From the NCBI GenBank assembly GCA_002353295.1, contig DEJG01000021.1, forward strand, positions 1-34,229: a DNA stretch of 34,229 nucleotides, written 5' to 3'. A program made the translations under genes and the position numbers. The stretch is from Prevotella sp. UBA2754 (GTDB taxonomy: Bacteria > Bacteroidota > Bacteroidia > Bacteroidales > Bacteroidaceae). Position 1 is the stretch's first letter; each line of letters starts with the position of its first letter. The notes below the pieces were generated by a model. That model saw nothing but the letters and a program-made list of their open reading frames with translations, had not been told where the DNA came from and searched no databases. This document shows, one piece after another, positions 5,860 through 13,294 of the stretch.

Positions 5860-7395
5860 TTAGAGGTCCTGTTCTGGTTTTTGTTTAGGATAAGATGCAC
5901 CCTCATGTGGCTCTTCTCCAGGCACGTATTCCTGCCAACGCCATAGCTTGGTCATGTCTTCGAGCGACTTACCTTTAGTTTCTGGTACCAGTCGCCAAAC
6001 GAAGATAGCGGCAATAATACAGATGATGCCATAGAGTCCATAGGTGAACCAATGTCCGAAGTCGTCACCCTCAGTCAGATGCATATTAAACATAGGAACG
6101 AACGACGAGCTGACGATGAAGTTGGAAATCCACTGGAAAGCCACAGCGATGGCCACAGCGGCACCGCGAATGGTATTGGGGAAAATCTCTGCAATAAGCA
6201 CCCAGCAGATGGGTCCCCATGAGAACATGAAGCAGGCAGAGTAAACCATGATGCTGCCAGCTGTGATAAGTTCCCAGCCTGGACGACCAAAGGTTACGGC
6301 CACACCCAAAGCTCCCAGTGCCATACCCAGTGAGCCCCAGATGAGGAGGGGCTTACGTCCAAGTTTCTCCACGGTAAAGATGGCTACGAGAGTAAACGTG
6401 ATATTAACAATACCCATGAATACGGTGATAACCATCGGATTCTCCATACCCATATCTCCGAAAATACGCGGTGCGTAATACAACACAGCATTGATACCTA
6501 CTGCCTGCTGGAAGACAGAAAGCATAATGCCGATGAAAATGCACATGAAACCATAGGACATGAGCTTCTCGGTTTTCTGAACGAGCGTTTCCTTGATAGC
6601 CTGCAGGATAAACAGTGCGCGATCAGTACCATTGATTTTGGTCAGGATGGTCAGCGCACGTTCATTCTTACCAATTGACACAAGGTAACGGGGACTCTCA
6701 GGAACCATGCTGATGAGCAGGGCAAAGAGACCTGCAGGAACTGCCTCACTACCAAACATATAGCGCCAACCTGTAGTCACCGTCCACTGAGCGTCGGGAT
6801 GGATAGCTGCCAGACCCTTACCCATATCCTCTACCAGCGGCTGGATGTGGTCGCCCAAGATAAAGAAGTTGACGAAATAGACTACCAACTGACCGAAAAT
6901 GATGGCAAACTGGTTACAGCTGACCAACATGCCTCGGATGTTAGAAGGCGCTATCTCACTGATATACATAGGGCAGATGGCAGAAGCAAGGCCAACACCA
7001 ACACCTCCGATAATACGATAGAAATTGAACATCAGAAGCAGTGAGTAACTGGGCTCTCCGTAGGTGAAGAACAAAAACTCAGGAACCATAGAACCTAAAG
7101 CGGAGATGAAAAACAAAATACCGGCAATCACCAACGAACGCTTACGCCCGAAATTGGTAGCCAGATAGCCAGAAATGGCCGAACCGATAATACAGCCTAT
7201 CAAGGCAGAAGCTGATGTAAAGCCATGCCATCCATCGGTATAAGTGAAGTCTCCCGCCTCAGAGAAGAAAGCCTGAAGACCTTTCTCTGCACCAGAGATT
7301 ACAGCGGTGTCATAACCAAACAAGAGTCCACCCAAGACGGCGACCAGCACGATAGAAAACAGGTAGGCTGAGCTACCTCTCTTTTGATATTCCAT
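5860..7395 (-). CDS. Sugar:proton symporter, major facilitator superfamily (XylE/GLUT type)
   Basis: 511 residues with about 12 hydrophobic segments. Sugar-porter signatures are all visible: GGLLFGYDTAVISG in helix 1, the FGRKRSL loop between helices 2 and 3, PESPRYL after helix 6, QQAVGINAVLYYAP in helix 7, GRKPLL between helices 8 and 9, and VPETKGKSLE at the end. The predicted role is proton-coupled uptake of a monosaccharide across the inner membrane. The divergent GH51 arabinofuranosidase suggests L-arabinose or D-xylose as substrate, but the sequence does not decide this. A region of about 35 residues between helices 5 and 6 (about 180-215) is longer than in E. coli XylE as I remember it. 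The receiver-only gene follows after 5 bases. Confidence 0.92.
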   Translation of the reverse strand: MEYQKRGSSAYLFSIVLVAVLGGLLFGYDTAVISGAEKGLQAFFSEAGDFTYTDGWHGFTSASALIGCIIGSAISGYLATNFGRKRSLVIAGILFFISALGSMVPEFLFFTYGEPSYSLLLMFNFYRIIGGVGVGLASAICPMYISEIAPSNIRGMLVSCNQFAIIFGQLVVYFVNFFILGDHIQPLVEDMGKGLAAIHPDAQWTVTTGWRYMFGSEAVPAGLFALLISMVPESPRYLVSIGKNERALTILTKINGTDRALFILQAIKETLVQKTEKLMSYGFMCIFIGIMLSVFQQAVGINAVLYYAPRIFGDMGMENPMVITVFMGIVNITFTLVAIFTVEKLGRKPLLIWGSLGMALGALGVAVTFGRPGWELITAGSIMVYSACFMFSWGPICWVLIAEIFPNTIRGAAVAIAVAFQWISNFIVSSSFVPMFNMHLTEGDDFGHWFTYGLYGIICIIAAIFVWRLVPETKGKSLEDMTKLWRWQEYVPGEEPHEGASYPKQKPEQDL

Positions 7396-7429
7396 AATTG
7401 TTTTGAGTTAGTAATTTCTTAATTAAATA

Positions 7430-7437
7430 CAAAAGTA
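7430..7437 (-). promoter_or_regulatory. Promoter -7 element of the symporter gene
   Basis: The minus strand reads TACTTTTG, matching TAnnTTTG, 34 bases before the start codon. A minus-strand TTTG at 7453-7450 is only 12 bases upstream, too close for a standard -33. Confidence 0.55.
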
Positions 7438-7456
7438 ATGCTTTTTTGGCAAATTC

Positions 7457-7488
7457 TTTGCGAATCTCTTACTTTTTAACTAATTTTG
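7457..7488 (+). promoter_or_regulatory. Promoter of the GH51 arabinofuranosidase gene
   Basis: TTTG (7457-7460), 20 bases, then TAATTTTG (7481-7488) is a full Bacteroidetes promoter. The start codon is 38 bases downstream. The -33 TTTG forms one arm of the short inverted repeat GCAAA-TTC-TTTGC (7449-7461) shared with the divergent symporter side. Confidence 0.75.
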
Positions 7489-7526
7489 TCGGAAGAAATA
7501 ATATAACTACTAAAATAATAACACAA

Positions 7527-9536
7527 ATGAGAAAGCAATTACTACTGAGAAAGCAATTACTACTCTGTGCACTAGTTTTCTCGGCAGCACTCTCAACACA
7601 TGCCCAAAATGTGATGGAGGTAAACACCAAGAAACCAGGAGCACCCATCCAACCAACAATGTATGGTATTTTCTTCGAGGACATCAATTTTGCTGCCGAT
7701 GGCGGTCTGTATGGTGAACTCGTCAAGAACCGCTCATTCGAATTTCCACAACACTTGATGGGGTGGCAAACTTTCGGATGCGTGGACGTAGAGGACGACG
7801 ATGCTCCATTTGAACGCTGTCCACACTATATTGTACTCTCCGACCCAGGACATAAGGAGCGCCGTTCGGGAGTGGTGAACGAGGGATTCTTCGGCATCGG
7901 TGTAACGGAAGGTGAAGCCTATCGATTCTCAGTATGGGCCAAGGCCCCCAAGGGCAATGCTGCCATCCGCGTACAACTGATTGACGAGAACTCGATGGAA
8001 GAGAAACAGGAGTTTGTGGAACAGGAGATCGCTATCACCAGCAAGAAATGGCAGAAATACACCGTCACCATGACGTCACCCAAGACCGACAAGCAAGCCA
8101 AGTTGCGCATCTTCCTGAAGGGTACTAATAGTGTGGCACTGGAGCACATTTCGCTTTTCCCCGTCAACACATTCAAGAATCGTGAGAACGGTATGCGTCG
8201 CGACTTGGCTCAGGCATTAGCCGACCTAAAACCAGGCATCTTCCGATTCCCTGGCGGATGTATCGTGGAAGGCACCGACCTAGCCACCCGCTATCAATGG
8301 AAGAACACGCTGGGCCCCGTGGAGAACCGTCCGCTGAATGGCAACAGATGGGAACATACCTTCGACTATCGATACTATCCCGACTACTTCCAGTCGTATG
8401 GGCTGGGATTCTTCGAGTTCTTCCAACTCTCAGAAGACATCGGTGCTGAGCCACTCCCCATTCTGAATGTGGGTATGGCCTGCCAATATCAGAACTGGAA
8501 CGACGAAAGTGTCCACGTGCCCATGAACGAATTACAGCCTTACATTGACGACTGTCTGGACTTGATAGAGTTCGCCAATGGACCAGTCGACAGCAAGTGG
8601 GGTAAAATTCGTGCAGAGATGGGGCACCCCAAACCCTTCAATATGAAGTATATCGGTGTGGGTAACGAACAGTGGGGCGAATTTTATTACGAGCGTCTGA
8701 AGCCCTTCGTAGCAGCCATTCGTGCCAAGTATCCTGACATCAAGATTGTGGGCACCAGCGGTCCCGTGCCTGAGGACAAGCCCGACAATACCTATCGATT
8801 TGAAGACGGATGGAAAGCCATGAAGGCTCAGAAGGCCGATTTGGTGGACGAGCACTACTACCGCAATGAGGAATGGTTCCTAACCCATGGATTGCGCTAC
8901 GACACGTACGATCGCAAGGGACCGAAAGTGTTTGCCGGTGAGTATGCCTGCCACGGTGAAGGTAAGAAGTGGAACCACTACGAGGCTGCCATTCTGGAAG
9001 CAGCCTTCATGACAGGTTTCGAGCGCAATGCCGACGTGGTGCACATGACAACGCCTGCCCCACTCTTCGCCCATGTGGACGGATGGCAGTGGCGCCCAGA
9101 CCAGATCTGGTACGACAATACGGATATGTTCAAGACTGTGAGCTACTATGTGCAGCAGATGTATGCCACCAATGCCGGCACCAATGTGCTCGCACTGACT
9201 ATGAACAAAAAGCCTGTAGCTAATCAGGCTGGCCAGAACGGACTATTTGCCTCAGCTGCCTACGATAGCAAGACGGGTGAGGTAATCATCAAAATTGCCA
9301 ACACATCGAAGCAGGAACAGGTTGTCAACTTCCATCTGAGCGACATCAAGGGTGGGCGTACAGCCAAGACACTGACGCTCTGCCACGATGGTATGGACGA
9401 CGAGAACTCCATCTGCAAACCAGAGCTGATAATCCCACTGGCAGGAACAGCGAAGGTTGAGATGCAAGGCAAGCAGGCAGTACTCAACGACGAATTGGCT
9501 CCTATGTCATTCCGCATCTATCGTATCAAAAAGTAA
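7527..9536 (+). CDS. Secreted alpha-L-arabinofuranosidase, glycoside hydrolase family 51
   Basis: 669 residues. It is predicted to release terminal alpha-L-arabinofuranosyl units from arabinan, arabinoxylan or their oligomers. The signal peptide ends in STHAQ, so the enzyme acts in the periplasm or outside. A carbohydrate-binding-like jelly-roll region (about residues 75-215) precedes the TIM barrel. Glu381 in GVGNEQWGEFYYERL matches the family's acid/base; Glu472 in FAGEYACHG matches the nucleophile. A C-terminal beta domain follows. I chose the ATG at 7527 because it gives a proper signal peptide and lies after the promoter; the frame is open from 7446 but those codons precede the likely transcript. 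Residues 2-13 are an exact tandem duplication, RKQLLLRKQLLL. The gene is divergent from the sugar symporter, with which it forms a small pentose module. Confidence 0.93.
   Translation: MRKQLLLRKQLLLCALVFSAALSTHAQNVMEVNTKKPGAPIQPTMYGIFFEDINFAADGGLYGELVKNRSFEFPQHLMGWQTFGCVDVEDDDAPFERCPHYIVLSDPGHKERRSGVVNEGFFGIGVTEGEAYRFSVWAKAPKGNAAIRVQLIDENSMEEKQEFVEQEIAITSKKWQKYTVTMTSPKTDKQAKLRIFLKGTNSVALEHISLFPVNTFKNRENGMRRDLAQALADLKPGIFRFPGGCIVEGTDLATRYQWKNTLGPVENRPLNGNRWEHTFDYRYYPDYFQSYGLGFFEFFQLSEDIGAEPLPILNVGMACQYQNWNDESVHVPMNELQPYIDDCLDLIEFANGPVDSKWGKIRAEMGHPKPFNMKYIGVGNEQWGEFYYERLKPFVAAIRAKYPDIKIVGTSGPVPEDKPDNTYRFEDGWKAMKAQKADLVDEHYYRNEEWFLTHGLRYDTYDRKGPKVFAGEYACHGEGKKWNHYEAAILEAAFMTGFERNADVVHMTTPAPLFAHVDGWQWRPDQIWYDNTDMFKTVSYYVQQMYATNAGTNVLALTMNKKPVANQAGQNGLFASAAYDSKTGEVIIKIANTSKQEQVVNFHLSDIKGGRTAKTLTLCHDGMDDENSICKPELIIPLAGTAKVEMQGKQAVLNDELAPMSFRIYRIKK
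7529..7564 (+). repeat. Perfect 18-bp tandem duplication in the GH51 signal-peptide codons
   Basis: GAGAAAGCAATTACTACT occurs twice in a row (7529-7546 and 7547-7564) without a mismatch. It is in frame and doubles RKQLLL at the start of the signal peptide. Confidence 0.95.
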
Positions 9537-9550
9537 GTGAAAAGTTAAAA

Positions 9551-9585
9551 AAACGGCATTTCTTCGGAGATGCCGCTTTTTTTTT
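9551..9585 (+). terminator. Intrinsic terminator of the GH51 gene with a C(UUCG)G loop
   Basis: CGGCATTTC pairs with GAGATGCCG (9554-9562 with 9567-9575; nine pairs, one T-G) around the loop TTCG, giving the very stable C(UUCG)G tetraloop. Nine T residues follow (9577-9585). The metF -7 element starts 2 bases later. Confidence 0.9.
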
Positions 9586-9586
9586 G

Positions 9587-9594
9587 TACCTTTG
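9587..9594 (+). promoter_or_regulatory. Promoter -7 element of metF
   Basis: TACCTTTG is an exact TAnnTTTG match, 25 bases before the metF ATG. The expected -33 position falls inside the preceding terminator hairpin, and no TTG is seen there. Confidence 0.6.
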
Positions 9595-9619
9595 TCGCGT
9601 ATTGTGTACATACGCGTAT

Positions 9620-10576
9620 ATGACAGTAGCAGATTATATCAAACAAGATACGGGCGAGAGGCGCTTCAGCTTCGAAGTGCTGCCCCCACTAAAAGGTAAC
9701 GGAACGGACGTTTTGTTCCAGACAATTGATAAACTCGCAGTGTTCAATCCTGCGTTTATCAATATCACGACGCATCACTCTGAATTTGTCTATAAGGAAC
9801 TGGACAACGGACAATTTGAACGCCAGCGCATCCGTCGTCGTCCCGGTACCATAGCCATAGCTGCGGCTATCCAAAACAGATACGACATTCCCGTGGAGCC
9901 TCACGTGATATGCAGTGGCACGACCATTGAACAGATAGAATACGAACTGCTGGACCTGCAGTTTCTGGGCATTCGCAACCTGATGTTGCTACGAGGCGAC
10001 AAGGCGAAGGAGGATAGTCGGTTCACCCCTACTGCTAGGGGACATGCCCATACGACTGACCTGATCCGACAGGTGGTTCGCTTCAACGAGGGATTCTTTG
10101 CCGACGGCACCCCCATCAAGCACCCCGGTCCGAAGTTCGACTTCGGCGTAGCATGCTATCCGGAAAAACATGAAGAGGCGCCCAATCTAGAACGTGACAT
10201 GGAATACCTGAAGCAAAAACAGGACTTAGGTGCACAATATGCTGTGACACAGCTCTTTTTCGATAACGAGAAATATTTTCAGTTTGTTGAGAAGGCGCGC
10301 CAGATGGGCATCACTATTCCCATCGTCCCCGGCATCAAGCCCATGGCCAAACTGAGCCAGTTGACAGTAGTCCCCAAGACATTCCATTGCGACATTCCCG
10401 AGGCACTGGCCAAGGAAATAGTGAAATGTACGACTGACGAGGAAGCTCGTCAACTGGGAATCGAGTGGACCACCCAACAATGTAAGGAACTTTACGAACA
10501 CGGTATTAAGAACATTCACTTCTACACCGTTTCGGCAGTAGACTCCGTAGTAGAAGTAGCAAAACGGCTGTTATGA
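9620..10576 (+). CDS. metF: Methylenetetrahydrofolate reductase [NAD(P)H]
   Basis: 318 residues. It reduces 5,10-methylenetetrahydrofolate to 5-methyltetrahydrofolate using FAD, supplying the methyl group for methionine synthesis. Family features include RRFSFEVLPP near the N-terminus (catalytic Glu in SFEVLPP), FINITTHHSE, EPHVICSGTT, LRGDKAKED (FAD and folate binding region), FDFGVACYPEKHEEA, AQYAVTQLFFDNEKYFQFV and IPIVPGIKPM. The size fits the bacterial catalytic-domain-only form. I chose the ATG at 9620 because the upstream in-frame ATG (9584) lies before the -7 element. The stop overlaps the holB start in ATGA, so the two genes are translationally coupled. Confidence 0.95.
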   Translation: MTVADYIKQDTGERRFSFEVLPPLKGNGTDVLFQTIDKLAVFNPAFINITTHHSEFVYKELDNGQFERQRIRRRPGTIAIAAAIQNRYDIPVEPHVICSGTTIEQIEYELLDLQFLGIRNLMLLRGDKAKEDSRFTPTARGHAHTTDLIRQVVRFNEGFFADGTPIKHPGPKFDFGVACYPEKHEEAPNLERDMEYLKQKQDLGAQYAVTQLFFDNEKYFQFVEKARQMGITIPIVPGIKPMAKLSQLTVVPKTFHCDIPEALAKEIVKCTTDEEARQLGIEWTTQQCKELYEHGIKNIHFYTVSAVDSVVEVAKRLL

Positions 10577-11697
10577 TGTTTGAGCAAGTGATAGGACAAA
10601 AAGACGCACAAGCACGCCTGCTCCAGATGGAACAAGAGCAGCGTCTGCCTCATGCTCTGATGCTTTGCGGACCGACGGGATGTGGCAAGATGGCGCTCGC
10701 CATGGGTTTTGCCCGCCACCTGCTAACAGCCAACAGCCAACAGCCAACAGCCAACACCGAGGCAATGCTTGCCAAATGGGAACATCCGGACTTGCATTTT
10801 ACCTATCCTACCATCAAGTTATCGTCAATGAGTACAGACCACAAACCGGTGTCGGACGATTTCGCCAAGGAATGGCACGAGCTCATCATGGCAGGGCCAT
10901 ATTTCACCATGAACGAATGGTTGGAAATGATGGGGGGCGAGAACCAGCAGGCCATCATTACGGCTGGTGAGAGCGATGCGCTGACCAGAAAACTATCGCT
11001 GAAGTCGAGCCAAGGGGGCTATAAAGTGAGCCTCATCTGGTTGCCTGAACGCATGAATATAGAATGTGCCAACAAGATTCTGAAACTTCTAGAGGAGCCT
11101 CCACAGCAGACGATCTTCCTGTTGGTCTGCGAAGAACCCGAACGACTGCTGGAAACTATTCGCAGTCGTGTGCAACGTATTGACATCAAACGATTGGAGG
11201 AAGCGGATATCCGACAAGCACTCATGGACAGACGCGGACTGACGGAAGAAAATGCACGAAGGGTGGCTCGTATGGCAAACGGCAGTTGGCTGAAAGCCAT
11301 AGAACTGCTGAGTGTTGACTCAGAGAACGAACTCTTCCTTGACATGTATCAGACCTTGATGCGATTGGCATATATGCGAAAGGTCAAGGAACTGAAAACA
11401 TGGAGCGAACGAATGGCTGGCATGGGACGTGAGAAACAGAAGCGATTTCTAGACTATTTCCTACGCCTGACGCGCGAGAACTTCGTCTATAACTTCCAGA
11501 ATCCGGAACTCTGCTATATGTCACAACGCGAAGAGGATTTTGCGAAGAACTTTGCCCGTTTTATCAACGAGGCCAACGTGATACCTATCAGCGATCTGGC
11601 TAACCTGGCCATTCGCGACATCAGTCAGAATGCCAATGGCAAAATCGTATTCTTCGATTTCGCCTTGCAGATGATAGTACTATTGATACAGAAATAA
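10573..11697 (+). CDS. holB: DNA polymerase III clamp-loader subunit delta-prime (gamma/tau-like AAA+)
   Basis: 374 residues. It is part of the clamp loader that opens and loads the beta clamp during replication. The N-terminal AAA+ domain has RLPHALMLCGPTGCGKM (P-loop at 33-40, with Lys39). VSLIWLPERMNIECANKILKLLEEPPQQTIFLLVCE is the Walker B/sensor region of delta-prime proteins, followed by IRSRVQRI. The usual cysteine zinc module between P-loop and HPDLHF is absent; in its place residues 51-61 are encoded by four copies of the heptanucleotide AACAGCC. The start overlaps the metF stop (ATGA), and an in-frame ATG directly follows, so Met1 or Met2 may be used. ricT follows after 15 bases. 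The assignment is confident; whether the zinc module loss is typical of the group is unknown to me. Confidence 0.9.
   Translation: MMFEQVIGQKDAQARLLQMEQEQRLPHALMLCGPTGCGKMALAMGFARHLLTANSQQPTANTEAMLAKWEHPDLHFTYPTIKLSSMSTDHKPVSDDFAKEWHELIMAGPYFTMNEWLEMMGGENQQAIITAGESDALTRKLSLKSSQGGYKVSLIWLPERMNIECANKILKLLEEPPQQTIFLLVCEEPERLLETIRSRVQRIDIKRLEEADIRQALMDRRGLTEENARRVARMANGSWLKAIELLSVDSENELFLDMYQTLMRLAYMRKVKELKTWSERMAGMGREKQKRFLDYFLRLTRENFVYNFQNPELCYMSQREEDFAKNFARFINEANVIPISDLANLAIRDISQNANGKIVFFDFALQMIVLLIQK
10725..10752 (+). repeat. Four tandem copies of the heptanucleotide AACAGCC inside holB
   Basis: Units at 10725, 10732, 10739 and 10746 are identical, followed by a partial AACACC. Seven is not a multiple of three, so gain or loss of one unit would shift the holB frame. 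CCAACAGCC also occurs twice (minus strand) in birA at 4912-4920 and 4933-4941. Confidence 0.95.
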
Positions 11698-11712
11698 TAA
11701 TATAATAAATAT

Positions 11713-12834
11713 ATGGAGCAAACAAAAGATCTCGAAATGATAACTGGATGCGATCGCGGACTCTGCCATCAGGCTGTAGGACGACAGGACAAGCAGTTGA
11801 ATACTTACGACTGGCTGGCTGACGTGCCAGGCAATACAGATACGACAGACTTGGTGGAAGTGCAGTTCAAGCATACGCGTAAAGGCTACTACCACAACGT
11901 CAACCATTTGGATTTAAAGAAAGGCGACATCGTGGCTGTAGAGGCTAACCCAGGGCACGACATCGGGGTGGTGACGTTGACAGGAAGACTGGTGAAGTTG
12001 CAGATCAAGAAAGCCAACCTCAAGAGTGCCGACGACATCAAGCGCATCTACCGTATCGCTCGGCCTGTGGATATGGAGAAATACGAAGAGGCCAAGCGTC
12101 GCGAACACTCGACGATGATTGAGAGCAGACAGATAGCCAAAGGACTGGGGTTGAAAATGAAAATTGGCGACGTGGAATATCAAGGCGACGGCAACAAAGC
12201 TATCTTCTACTATATTGCTGACGAGCGTGTGGATTTCCGCCAATTGATTAAGGACCTAGCTGTGGCCTTCCACGTCCGCATCGAAATGAAACAGATTGGT
12301 GCGCGTCAGGAGGCAGGACGCATAGGAGGTACAGGGCCCTGCGGGCGTGAACTATGTTGTGCCACATGGATGAAGAATTTCGTGAGTGTAGGAACCAGTT
12401 CTGCCCGTTTTCAGGACATCTCGCTCAATCCGCAAAAACTGGCGGGCATGTGTGCCAAACTGAAATGCTGTCTCAACTACGAGGTGGACGACTACGTAGA
12501 GGCTGGACGCAAGATGCCTTCTAAAGACATTGTACTGACTACTCAGGATGCCGATTACCACCTCTTTAAAACTGACATACTGGCTGGATTGGTAACCTAC
12601 TCTACTGACAAGAACATAGCAGCCAATCTGGAGACGATTTCTGCCGAGCGAGCCAAACAAATTATTGAAATGAACCGAAAAGGCGTGAAACCTCTCTCAC
12701 TGCAGGAAGACGGCAAGAGACAGGAACCTGAACACCCGGTAGATCTGGCAACGCAGGAGAACATCAATCGATTTGACAAGAAGAAAAAGAAGAAAAAGCA
12801 TAAAAAGCCAAATCAGCCACCTAAGAATGCTTAA
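11713..12834 (+). CDS. ricT: PSP1-domain protein, RicT (YaaT) family
   Basis: 373 residues. RicT/YaaT proteins in Bacillus subtilis form a complex with RicA and RicF that carries iron-sulfur clusters and stimulates RNA processing by RNase Y; the role in Bacteroidetes is not established. The PSP1 core is recognisable: VEVQFKHTRKGYYHN, IVAVEA, the GQR-like GARQEAGRIGGTGPCGRELCC and KLAGMCAKLKCCLNYE. Cysteines at the N-terminus (CDRGLCHQ) and in PCGRELCC and KCCLNYE are candidate cluster ligands. The tail (about 350-373) is rich in Lys (KKKKKKHKK), possibly an RNA-binding or membrane-proximal extension. The 3' end overlaps gldH by 8 bases, so the two are probably coupled. Confidence 0.9.
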   Translation: MEQTKDLEMITGCDRGLCHQAVGRQDKQLNTYDWLADVPGNTDTTDLVEVQFKHTRKGYYHNVNHLDLKKGDIVAVEANPGHDIGVVTLTGRLVKLQIKKANLKSADDIKRIYRIARPVDMEKYEEAKRREHSTMIESRQIAKGLGLKMKIGDVEYQGDGNKAIFYYIADERVDFRQLIKDLAVAFHVRIEMKQIGARQEAGRIGGTGPCGRELCCATWMKNFVSVGTSSARFQDISLNPQKLAGMCAKLKCCLNYEVDDYVEAGRKMPSKDIVLTTQDADYHLFKTDILAGLVTYSTDKNIAANLETISAERAKQIIEMNRKGVKPLSLQEDGKRQEPEHPVDLATQENINRFDKKKKKKKHKKPNQPPKNA

Positions 12835-13291
12835 GAAGAGTTACACCTTATTATATATAATAGTGGCGATGCTTTTCTGCCTGTCGTGCGACAACAGAAC
12901 CATCTATAGTCACTATGAGCACACTCCACTGCAAGGATGGGAGAAAAACGACGCCTTGGACTTCGGCACCGTAATTCCTCAGGACGGCTATTATCTGGAG
13001 AAAGTCGGGGTGCGCATCAATAGCGACTATCCCTTCATGGGACTCACCTTGATTGTCGACCAAACTTTCTATCCCTCAATGCAAACGATATGCGACACCC
13101 TGGATTGCAGTCTAGTGGGTAAGGACGGGAACAGGAAGGGACAAGGCATCAGTCACTTCCAATATGAATTCCCCTTGAAAACACTTGGACTCAACGAAGG
13201 TGACTCGGTAAGCGTCAGAATACACCACACCATGAAGCGCGAAATACTTCCCGGCATTTCTAATATCGGTGTTATTTTGCAACGACACTGA
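12827..13291 (+). CDS. gldH: Gliding-motility-type lipoprotein GldH
   Basis: 154 residues. A lipoprotein signal peptide ends FCLSC with Cys21 as the lipidated residue. The sequence after it (NRTIYSHYEHTPLQGWEKNDALDF) is characteristic of GldH, a lipoprotein needed for gliding in Flavobacterium johnsoniae and retained in many non-gliding Bacteroidetes. I chose the ATG at 12827 because it places the signal peptide correctly; the frame is open from 12773 but that part overlaps the RicT lysine tail. It ends 3 bases before the stop of rodA on the other strand, so the two operons converge with almost no space and no separate terminator is seen. Confidence 0.88.
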   Translation: MLKKSYTLLYIIVAMLFCLSCDNRTIYSHYEHTPLQGWEKNDALDFGTVIPQDGYYLEKVGVRINSDYPFMGLTLIVDQTFYPSMQTICDTLDCSLVGKDGNRKGQGISHFQYEFPLKTLGLNEGDSVSVRIHHTMKREILPGISNIGVILQRH

Positions 13292-13294
13292 ACC

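Noticed and set aside
10665..10970. A second reading frame through the holB heptamer repeat
   Set aside because: Repeats of seven bases open all frames locally; the downstream translation is not protein-like, while the holB frame is conserved on both sides.
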